Assembly: GCF_000350225.1 (NCBI RefSeq)
Contig: NW_005179274.1
Coordinates: 47,302-81,960 of the forward strand
Length of the DNA stretch: 34,659 bases
Direction of reading: 5' to 3'
Origin: Chondrus crispus
Lineage: Eukaryota; Rhodophyta; Florideophyceae; Gigartinales; Gigartinaceae
Part shown: piece by piece, positions 10,035 through 18,149 of the stretch
Layout of the letters: each line of letters starts with the position of its first letter
Numbering within the stretch: position 1 is the first letter of the stretch
Program-made: the position numbers and the translations under genes
The notes under the pieces: model-generated
What the model was told of the DNA's origin: nothing
Database searches by the model: none
Seen by the model: the letters and a program-made list of their open reading frames with translations, nothing else

Positions 10035-10391
10035 CCCCCGAGCGCAAAGGATAACGTAATCTGTGGTAAAAGGGAGCGTCTTGGGAAAGACGGACTTCGA
10101 CCAAGGCGATATTCAACTCTGGCAACTCGGGTTACCTTTACTGACTTGGTCGTCAGAGGGCTAAGGTATATATTGCCCCGCCGGAGCCACTACAGTGGCT
10201 CGCGGCGCTAGATCCTAGATCTAATCTAGTGTCAGCAAAATTAATGCTAACTAATTAACTAAATAAAATAATTAAAAATTAAAACTGTGCAATTATTCAT
10301 ACGTGTGTCCCCCAACCCGGACTGCTTTTCATATCCAAATATTTTCCTTTCTTTTCACCCCTCTTTTCAGGTGCGTATTGCACTACAGCAG

Positions 10392-11258
10392 GTCCACCGG
10401 TCGACGGAGACGACTCCGTTCGACCTGGTGTTAACGCGGCCACCGTCCGGTTTAATCCTCCCCGGTACTGTGCCGCAGGACGCGGGGACCCATCTAGAGG
10501 ACCCGCGGACCCCGGTGCAGTACAAGCGCGCTACGCTGCGCAAGCTTTGCGACGCTCTCGACCGCGCGCGGACGAAATTAACCGCATCGCAAAAGCGGTA
10601 CAAGGACGATTTTGACAAGAAGGTCCGCTTCCGTCCGGTCGTTGTGGCGGGCGATTTTGTCAACGTTGATCGCCCGCCCCGCTCGTTGACAAGCGTCGAG
10701 CGACGCACGCGTGCGCAAGGTACGACCGGAACGGACGAGCTCTCTGTCAAACTTCTACCAAAGACAGAGGGGCCGTTTCGCGTGCGCTCCGCTACGGACA
10801 CCACGGTCCTCATCGAGCAGGACGGTGTGGAGAACCGCGTGAGCATCGACCGCGTCACGAAAATGCCGCGCGGGCCGGGGGATACTGTCACCTCGGCCAT
10901 TCCATCCGCATCGGACGCACAAGCCGCAACGCCCCTCGCCGAATACGTCGTTGACCGCATCGTCGGACACCGTATGACCCGCGGCGGCATTGAGTACAAG
11001 GTTCGCTGGTACGGGTACGCCGCTTCCGACGATACCTACGAGCCCTCCGAGGGCTCCCGCAACTTTTCATCGACCGATATTGGCGTACGCGTCAAGGACG
11101 GACAAGCGCGCTCTCGTAGCGCTTCTTCCGGCCTCGCATGGCCGAACCGTCAAGACGACCTCGCTCGCGCGCGTGGCGAACTGCCGCCTGCGCGCACCAA
11201 AAGAAAAAGGCAAGGAACACCGCTAATCGGCTCTGTTTACTGTGGGCGAAGCCCGTAA
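10392..11258 (+). pseudogene. pol: gypsy integrase C-terminus with chromodomain (continuation of pol)
   Basis: Resuming directly after the nested insertion, the frame gives VHRSTETTPFDLVLTRPP, the normal continuation of the YNTQ that ends the upstream part. It then has a helical RTKLTASQKRYKDDFDKKVR segment, a GPFRVRSATDTTVLIE strand region of the integrase C-terminal domain, and a chromodomain at about 10941-11050 (EYVVDRIVGHR, YKVRWYGY, DDTYEP). Chromodomains tether chromovirus integrases to histone marks and bias target choice. The frame ends at TAA 11256-11258, 37 bp before the convergent end of the antisense ORF. No stop occurs here. It is a fragment only because of the nested insertion and the upstream stops. 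Confidence 0.9.
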
Positions 11259-11295
11259 TGGGCTACGCGAAAGGGGGCGACCAACGAGTCGGGGC

Positions 11296-13788
11296 TCAAG
11301 AACGACGCGTGCGCTTAGCCGGCGGAGCCGCCGCAGCATCTTCGGGCGCGGGGCGCGAGGCCCTGACCATAGCGGCAGGCATCGGCGGCGCCGCGAGACG
11401 TTGGCTGACGACCGCGAGGATGTCCTGCACGCCGCGGAGCTTCTCGTGATGCTCGACGCGCTCCCGCTCCGCCGCGGTGGAGGCCTCTCAGAGCGCCGTG
11501 ACGGTCGTCTCCAAGTGCTTGACTTGGTGCATCCACTCGCGCGTCTGCAGCAGCGCCTGCTCAACCGACGAAGGAACTGTTGCCCCCTCGAAGGAGCAAG
11601 CGTACTGCAGGGCCGTGAACGCGGCCTCCTCACGGAGGCGCTCCGTGGAAGACCGGCCGGACGGTTGCGGAGCGGAAGGAGGCGGCATCGGAACGGGACG
11701 ATGATCGCCTTCGGTACCGGTCACCACGCTGATGTGTGGGGGACTTGAGGTGGGGGCCGAAATTTCCACGACACCGGGGGGTTCTCTTAACCCCTTCGTT
11801 GAGTCGCTCTGGATCGAGGCCACTCGAGCGGATCCGCCGCGGGCCGGTACCGCGGTCTCGACGACGCTTCTCACCGCACCGGTTCCCGCATCGCGCGGCG
11901 GCGCGACATCGGCATCGGCAAGCAAGCCGCCCGTGTCACCCGCGTCGACTGTGTCGACTGCGCCGTCCACGTCAACCGCGACGGTCGCGTCCGCTGGACC
12001 GGGGGCCGCGCTGCCACCATCGGCACCGGTCTCGGCCTCGGCTCCGGAGGGCATCGGTAGGGTACACCGCTGGTTCCAGCTGAACCACACGAAGTCCGGC
12101 CGGCCGCTCCAATCCATACCGTCGGTGAAGGCCAACAGCTGCGTCGCGTAGGTCGCGTCAAACGCCGTACCCTCGAGGATCTCCGCGATACCGACCGAGC
12201 AGATTAATTCGATGAGCCCCGCCGAGAGACAGAAGAGCAGGCCGCGCTCACCGACCGGTTCCTCGCGCCGCGCGATCAGCCGCGGGTCGGGACACTTCGT
12301 GAAGAACTGCAGTCCCTCGCCAGCGGCGTGTTAGAAGCACAGGAAGGCCAAGACCGCCCATTCGGAAAGCATGATCACGTGCACCAAGACGCGCGTTCGC
12401 TCCGTTTCCGCGGATTCCGATCGGCCGAGCGGCAACCAATGCGCCGCCACGTACGCCATGACGCTCGGCGTTGGTACGCACAGGTATTCCGGCGCCTCGA
12501 ACATCGACCAGTTCGGCGGGAGCGCGGGGAACAGGCCGCGCCGCGCGGCGCTGGGCACCGAGAAAAGCTCGGTGCTGTGCCACATGTGGAAGAAATCGTC
12601 CACCCGGCGCCAGCGCAGCCGACTCTCTCGCGCTGCGTCCTCACCCCACCGCGCTCGGTTTGCAACGCTGTACCAGCTGTCGAAAGGCCGCGGAAAGGCC
12701 ACCAAGCGGACGTCGGGCGCGAGGCCCTCGTAGCGGCTATACTGACCGAAGAGGTTCAGCAGCGAGACGTGGTACTTTTCCTCGCCCTCGCAGCGGACAT
12801 AGAGCAAGTCACTGCCCGTCGCGGCCGGCGTCCGACACGGAGCGTGACGCCATCGCGCCTTCCACGCGCCGGCGCGGTTCTCTTGCGCCACGGCACCGCG
12901 TCCGGACGGAGTCTTGATCGCACGCACCATCGGAATGGCCGCGAACCTCGCCGCGTCCAGCAAGTTCCGCTGAACATACTACTCGACCGTAAGCGGAGGC
13001 TTGCGGCCCGCGATGCGTGGGCGTGCGCGCCGGCGGCGGTGGTCCATCGAGGACTCGGGCCACAGCGACCGTACGGAGCCGACGCCGCTGCGCAGCCAGG
13101 CCGGGGTACTCGGGGCGGTGAATACCCGCCCCAGCGACGTTGTCGCCCCCCGTCCGGCCGGTGCAAGCGCTACGCTACTCGACGGCGCCGGCGCTGCATA
13201 TGGCGCCTCGGAAGCGGCCCCTGTGAGCGCCGTGCCCGCAGCGGGCAGCGGCGACATGGGAGGCGGCGGCAGCTCCACGGGGAGCCCCGGGTCCGCCTCG
13301 ACTGTTCTTGGATCCACGCCCGCGAGGGGCAGCGGCGAGGACTGTGTTGCTTGGGCGCCCAGCAATGGCGAACCGACCGGTACGGACGAATCAATTGGCG
13401 CTTGCACGGGCCCCGCCACTCCAGTGGACAGTTGCAGGCCGTTGCGAAGGCGTCGCCGCGGTTGGAAGGTGGGACCGACCGGCGCCGCTGCCGGAGCCCG
13501 AGGCGGGCTCAACGGCTGTCTGTACGCGCGCACAGTCGAAATGTCGCGATGACCGTCCATGGGTTGGTTGAAGAGCCGCTGTATGGGGATGTCGTCGCCG
13601 CTGTCAGAGGAGGTTTCTGAGTTCGCAGGTGAGTGTTGGGGAAGAATTGGGGGGTCAGTGTGGATGTCGTGGGGAGAATCGGAAGACGCGCTCTCCGAAT
13701 CGGATGAACCCGCGGCGTTATATACCACCAGGTCGCTGACGAGCCAGGGGGCATGACCGTCCGCACGGAGGGGCTTCCGTCCCCGCAT
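11296..13788 (-). pseudogene. Long antisense ORF (aORF) of the gypsy element, unknown family
   Basis: On the minus strand, a single frame runs from ATG 13788 to TGA 11296-11298 (830 codons) with three nonsense codons only: TAG 12979-12981, TAA 12331-12333 and TGA 11488-11490. Without them it would be one protein. It has a Ser/Pro/Ala-rich acidic N-terminal third (about 1-270), a globular central domain (about 275-580) rich in Trp and Phe, and an Ala/Pro-rich linker. After these come a Glu/Arg helical segment that looks coiled-coil-like and a basic end PPAKRTRRS, a possible nuclear signal. The central domain aligns by eye with the ORF at 33576-34659: [DE]GE..Y, then LP..W...E..E about 90 residues later, then DF.WF. 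It starts 92 bp inside the 3' LTR and ends 37 bp from pol. Antisense ORFs beside the 3' LTR are known from some plant gypsy elements. I do not recognise this family. Confidence 0.75.
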
Positions 13789-13866
13789 CGTGCGCGATAG
13801 AAGGAAACGTCCGGAACGGACCCGCGCGGTCGAGTAGAGAGTCGCTACGGGGACGTAGCGAAAGCT

Positions 13867-13877
13867 AAGGGGAGAGG
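13867..13877 (+). other. Polypurine tract of the gypsy element
   Basis: AAGGGGAGAGG ends two bases before the right LTR, where plus-strand DNA synthesis is primed. Confidence 0.75.
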
Positions 13878-13879
13878 TC

Positions 13880-14549
13880 TGTAGTATAATGACCGGCGCG
13901 AGCGCGCGGAGGTCATCGGACGGCCGTGTACGGTATACACGTGGGCGGTTGTGCCCACGTGTAGCGAGCGCGCGCGCATGCCGAGCGGTCGTAATCTGGC
14001 GTACGTGTACAGTAGTGCACGTGTCGTCCGAGCCGTAGTCTACGCGTGTTACGTGTGCGCGTTAGCACACGTGTCGTCCGTGCGGTAGTCTGTAAGCAAC
14101 ACGCGTGTACAGTAGTGCACACGTGTAGTAGCAGGGTCCGTGCGGTAGTAGCAATTATGGCGCTACCTTTTTAATTGTGTACAGTACCCGGCACGCACTA
14201 GGCGGCAGGTACTGTACTACTGTACTGGGACAGGTGTCCGAGGCGTCCCTCTGCCGGGTTAAGACCTGGCACCCGTCCCCACCAGTAAACGGGGGCAAGC
14301 TCGCCCCCGTCCCTTTCGCGCCTATATACGTCCGTTTCGGTTGTCTATCGCGCGCGCTGGCTTCTAACACGTTACCGGTCGCTCCCGTTCACGCACTACG
14401 GGGCGACTGCGCGTAACCGGCCAGTGAGCCAATCTCTTTTCGCGAGCTCGTCCGATCGGTTCAATTAGCGCGTCGCGTCCACGCCGTGTGCTCCCTCGCT
14501 AAAGCCTCCGCCTCTCACCCAACCCAGGGCGGAGAGGAGTTATCCCACA
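13880..14549 (+). repeat. Gypsy 3' LTR (670 bp)
   Basis: It is the same length as the left LTR, with two substitutions in 670 bp and no gaps. It starts TGTAGTATAATG and ends TTATCCCACA. Confidence 0.97.
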
Positions 14550-14554
14550 AGTGG
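14550..14554. repeat. Target site duplication of the gypsy element, right copy
   Basis: AGTGG, identical to 3803-3807. Confidence 0.95.
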
Positions 14555-15324
14555 CAGACAGTAGGTTTTGGTGTGTGCGGAAGAGGATCAGAATTCAAGT
14601 CTTGTTCATTTCAGTTATGAATCGAAAGCGGAATCGAAAGGGCGGGCATTGAATATCCGAATTTGGATTTGGTATTGGTGTTTAGGTTCTTGCAGTAAAT
14701 GGTATACTGTTGGCGCCAAAGACGCCTCGCTGGATACACTGTGCAGCCACAAAATGAGAAGCACATTGCTGAGGCAACGCGAAATATATATTGTTGGTGT
14801 CAACATCAATTGTGTCAACAACTGTTGCTGTGCAGCAGCAGGCCTTGGATATGCCAGATTTCTTAATTAGACCATTTTACTCTTTACACCATTCTGGAAG
14901 GGTAGCACATCAACAATTTGATATATTTTGGCAATTTCTCCACTCACAGAATAGAGAAAAGTCGCAAAGACGCGGGCACAGGCGAACGAGCCAATAATAT
15001 GCCTAGAAAATGCCCCGCATACAGTTATGGCAGCGTGAGTAGGCAGAGATTCCCAAATCACAGCCATGGCTCGTATATTTTAATTCAACAGCTGATATTG
15101 AAATGACACAGAGAAATTGCACGTACTGAAAAAATGCCAACAAGGCGAATTTTCAAAAGTAGTACAGAGTCCTCCCCGAAAGACTGCGCAATTGTGTAGT
15201 TGTTCCGTCACGTCTGAGAAAGGACCCACCCCCTACAATACCTTTAAGCAAAGACCCCTACTCACTATCCTCGCAACACAACATCTCTCGCACCTGCTCC
15301 TCTGTGTTTCCCTCCATCTCTGTT
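14555..15324. other. 770-bp stretch without a recognisable gene
   Basis: Sequence that was contiguous with 3802 before the gypsy insertion, so the first part is the 5' flank of the pogo-like transposase. Short reading frames of up to about 100 codons are present, but none shows a family signature or consistent composition. A C/T-rich stretch (about 15260-15320) leads into the ATG at 15325. Confidence 0.5.
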
Positions 15325-15564
15325 ATGGCACCGATCCCCGCCAATCACGCGGCCGCTGCATTTCAGCTCCTTGCCGACACCGCCGTTGAGCGCGAGGATG
15401 AGATCGCCCAATTCAGCCTACATCCGCCGTCGCTCAGTTTGGATGACGAAGCCGACTCCCCGTGCCCCCTCTTTGACAGCACAGGAAGGTCAAATCAGCC
15501 TATCGGAGGCAATAAAAAATCGGCGCAAATATTTTGGTCCGGGCCAGCAAAAAATGTGTCATAA
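15325..15564 (+). CDS. Small hypothetical ORF, possibly a truncated 5' exon
   Basis: The ATG at 15325 follows a pyrimidine-rich leader (CTCCTCTGTG...CCATCTCTGTT), as is common near initiators. It opens an acidic 79-codon frame beginning MAPIPANHAAAAFQLLADTA and continuing with SLDDEADSPCPLF. Around 15490 the overlapping frame looks more protein-like and contains a CHKC pair, so one frameshift may divide a longer coding stretch. No family is recognised, and the neighbours are repeats. It may be a relic of the first exon of a transposon or host gene, or noise. Confidence 0.25.
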   Translation: MAPIPANHAAAAFQLLADTAVEREDEIAQFSLHPPSLSLDDEADSPCPLFDSTGRSNQPIGGNKKSAQIFWSGPAKNVS

Positions 15565-15620
15565 ATGTAGCAACGCTTGTTGATTTCATGTCGCGATTTT
15601 GCACATTTTTTACCAATAAC

Positions 15621-15940
15621 GCCATTGGCTGAAAATCGGAATAGTTATGGCACAGCGTCTCTGCCTGGCCTGTGGCGGTAGATGACTGGCTGGCGCTGCA
15701 CACAGGTAAGTCTCGCAGTGCCAAACGCCATTGGCTGAAAAGCAGCAGAGTTATTGCACAGCGTCTCTGCGCGGCCTGTGGCGGGAGATGACTGGCTGGC
15801 GCTGCACACGGGTAAGTCTCGCAGTGCCAAAAGCCATTGGCTGAAAAGCAGCATAGTTATGGCACAGCGTCTCTGCCTGGCCTGCGGCGGTAGATGGCTG
15901 GCTGGCGCTGTACACGGGCAGGTCCCGCAGGGCCAAACGC
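15621..15940. repeat. Three tandem copies of a 106-bp repeat
   Basis: Units begin GCCATTGGCTGAAAA at 15621, 15727 and 15833, with exact 106-bp spacing and high similarity. Each contains GCACAGCGTCTCTGC and GACTGGCTGGCGCTG or a near variant. Since 106 is not a multiple of three, the array is unlikely to code. Confidence 0.92.
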
Positions 15941-16628
15941 TTTTACATTGATGCAATGATGAGACGGTGATCATCGCTGCATATGGGCAGCCACCGACGA
16001 CCATGTTTTGCTGCTCCAGGGCAGTGAAAATATGTCTCCATTCGCAGCTCCAATGCAACACTAGACGTAATGCTCCGACCTACTCTCAGTCAATGAAATG
16101 TTAATCCAGTACCTTTCTTGCAAAGGTGATATCACCCCGCCGGTCCAGAAACGGTCCCAACCCGAAGGATGAAACCGATAGCGGTTCCAGCGGCGTTCAC
16201 ATCACATTTATTTGTAGCAACCAAAGAGTATTGTTACGGCTACATACACTACATCTACCCCGTCCAAATACCGGAATACCGCAGCAGTGGTTCATTGCCC
16301 TTCTGTTAAATACAATAATCAACGCCAAGAAACATAACAAGAGAGGTCAGTTACGGTCACAGTACGTCATGATGGTGGATTGGAATTCTGATAGACCAAG
16401 GAGGGTGTACTGATGGCTTACCTGATCCTGAGTTAGAAGACGGGCGGGTTGACCTGCAGTGAGACACGGAACGCTGTGAAGCTTGGTCAGAACAGTTCTT
16501 CGAAACTTTCAATGTGTTAGAGAATGTGCGAACTTACGTTACAGCTTTGTAGGTAATCGCAAAACGGCATGGCCTAGAGAAAGCGCTCACTTACCAAACG
16601 TCTACAGCGCACTCGTGTCTCCGCATGA
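15941..16628. other. 690-bp stretch without a recognisable gene
   Basis: It links the 106-bp and 102-bp arrays. Only short unconvincing frames occur, and no RNA gene or mobile-element end is identified. Confidence 0.5.
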
Positions 16629-17750
16629 GATTTCAACCAAACACGCAATTGGCAGAAAGCAAACTGTCAGAAACGGGGATGGGCGGTGGGTCATGACTGT
16701 GGCAGAAGTGGCGTCACTTACTATGGATGATATCTCAACCAAACACGCAACTCGCAGAAAGGAAACTGTTAGAAAAATGGTTGCGTGGTGGGTCAGGACT
16801 GCGGTAGAAGTGGCGTCACTTACTGTGGATGATATCTCAACCAAACACGCAACTCGCAGAAAGAAAACTGTTAGAAAAATGGTTGCGTGGTGGGTCAGGA
16901 CTGTGGTAGAAGTGGCGTCACTTACTGTGGATGATATCTCAACCAAACACGCAACTCGCAGAAAGAAAACTGTTAGAAAATTGGATGCGTGGTGGGTCAG
17001 GACTGTGGTAGAAGTGGCGTCACTTACTGTGGATTATATCTCAACCAAACACGCAACTCACAGAAAGGAACCTGTTAAAAAAATGGATGCGTGGTGGGTC
17101 AGAACTGTGGTAGAAGTGGCGTCACTTACTGCAGATGATATCTCAACCAAACACGCAACTCGCAGAAAGGAAACTGTTAGAAAAATGGATGCGTGGTGGG
17201 TCAGAACTGTGGTAGAAGTGGCGTCACTTACTGCAGATGATATCTCAACCAAACACGCAACTCGTAGAAAGAAAACTGTTAGAAAAATGGATGCGTGGTG
17301 GGTCAGGACTGTGGCAGAAGTGGCGTCACTTACTGTGGATTATATCTCAACCAAACACGGAACTCACAGAAAGGAAACTGTTAGAAAAATGGATTCGTGG
17401 TGGGTCAGAACTATGGGAGAAGTGGCGTCACTTACTGTGGATGACATCTAAACCAAACACGCAACTCGCAGAAAGGAAACTGTTGGAAAAATGGATGCAT
17501 GGTGGGTCAGAACTGTGGGAGAAGTGGCGTCACTTACTGCGGATGATATTTCAAACAGACAAGCAACTCGCAGAACGGAAACTGTTAGAGAAACGGATGC
17601 GTTGTGGGTCAAGACTGTGGGAGAAGTAGCTTCACTTACTGTGTGGATGATATGTCAACCGAACACGCAACTCGCAGAAAGGAAACTGTCAGAAAACGGG
17701 AGGCATGGTGGATCAAGACTGCGGACGATGGGCGTGCAGAGAGTTGGATC
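16629..17750. repeat. Eleven tandem copies of a 102-bp (34-codon) repeat
   Basis: Units start at 16629, 16731, 16833, 16935, 17037, 17139, 17241, 17343, 17445, 17547 and 17651. The last step is 104 bp. The consensus includes CTCAACCAAACACGCAACT and AAGTGGCGTCACTTACTG. Because 102 is divisible by three, one plus frame stays open from 16483 to 17451 (about 322 codons) with a unit like ISTKHATRRKETVRKM. It ends at TAA in the ninth unit. A second frame is open over the later units and part of the minus strand is open too. Open frames are thus an automatic result of unit length, and I favour a minisatellite over a repetitive protein. Confidence 0.9.
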
Positions 17751-18149
17751 TGGTCCTGGAACTATATTGCTGCATATATATATGCAGTGCTCAGAAAAAC
17801 CGGTAGCTAGATATTTCAAACTGTTCATGGGCACGTGTCGTACTGAAATCTCAATTTGAAATTACCGAATTCGGTATGGCATGGCTGTCCTTAACGACAG
17901 CCATTCATTGAGCTTTTGCATGCGGCATCACATCAAAATGCGAGTAGGAGCATATCCTTTTTACCGTTTCTATTCATTGAACCAAGCTTTAATATTAACG
18001 GCACAACCGTATGCATCGCCAAATGTAACAAAAGACCTTCTTTCGGCTGTAGAGCAGTAAGCTTGCTGAAATCTTGTTAATGCCGAGGTCCATGCCAAAC
18101 TTCACTGCAGCCCCACTTCTAGTTGCGGACCTGGTCGAAACTGTCACAG
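17751..18149. other. Palindrome-bearing spacer upstream of KDZ-like ORF
   Basis: It holds TGCATATATATATGCA (about 17772-17787, perfect palindrome), TACCGAATTCGGTA (17863-17876, perfect palindrome) and a 9-bp stem with 6-base loop, ATGGCTGTC / GACAGCCAT (17881-17904). No gene is seen. It could contain the terminal or promoter region of the downstream transposon; no matching inverted repeat was found on the other side. Confidence 0.45.

Larger units (their letters stand above)
9341..10387. mobile_element. Nested solo-LTR-like insertion in integrase gene (1047 bp)
   Basis: It begins TGTAGTGCAAT and ends ATTGCACTACA, an 11-bp perfect terminal inverted repeat with TG...CA ends. GCAGG is duplicated on both sides (9336-9340 and 10388-10392). 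Features typical of an LTR are a TATA-like TATATATT (10167-10174) and AATAAA (10262) in the right half. There is no transposase or RT inside. The left terminus shares its first ten bases with the LTR-like element at 32868, so it may be a related LTR family. A MITE with 5-bp duplication is the alternative. The integrase protein sequence is collinear on either side once the insertion and one duplication are removed. Confidence 0.88.
3808..14549 (+). mobile_element. Complete Ty3/gypsy LTR retrotransposon (chromovirus type) with antisense ORF and nested insertion
   Basis: It is bounded by two 670-bp LTRs (TG...CA) and a 5-bp target duplication. The order is LTR, candidate primer site, gag, pol (RT, RNase H, integrase), a nested 1047-bp LTR-like insertion, integrase C-terminus with chromodomain, an antisense ORF, a polypurine tract and the LTR. 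It is visibly GC-rich against the AT-richer flanks. The LTRs differ at two positions (G/C at 3962 and A/G at 4305), so the insertion is recent. Yet pol carries in-frame stops at 6808 and 7159, and the antisense ORF carries three. No aspartic protease is recognisable. The copy cannot be autonomous. Confidence 0.97.

Noticed and set aside
9474..10125. Short frames inside the nested LTR-like insertion
   Set aside because: They translate internal repeats and the purine tract, with no retroelement motif.
9340..10391. An ancestral spliceosomal intron in pol
   Set aside because: The 11-bp terminal inverted repeat, TG...CA ends and 5-bp duplication show a mobile insertion. Any intron behaviour would be secondary (see finding).
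11223..11748. Several overlapping plus and minus frames in the GC-rich end of the gypsy element
   Set aside because: These are shadows of the antisense ORF. Their Arg/Ser-rich composition is that of GC-rich wrong frames.
15645..16061. Minus-strand 138-codon frame over the 106-bp repeats
   Set aside because: Unit length is not a multiple of three and the frame is Cys/Ala-rich noise across the repeat.
16483..17451. 322-codon repetitive protein gene
   Set aside because: Openness follows from the 102-bp unit being divisible by three, as other frames are open too, and there is no start context or family signature. Kept as a minisatellite with an open question.
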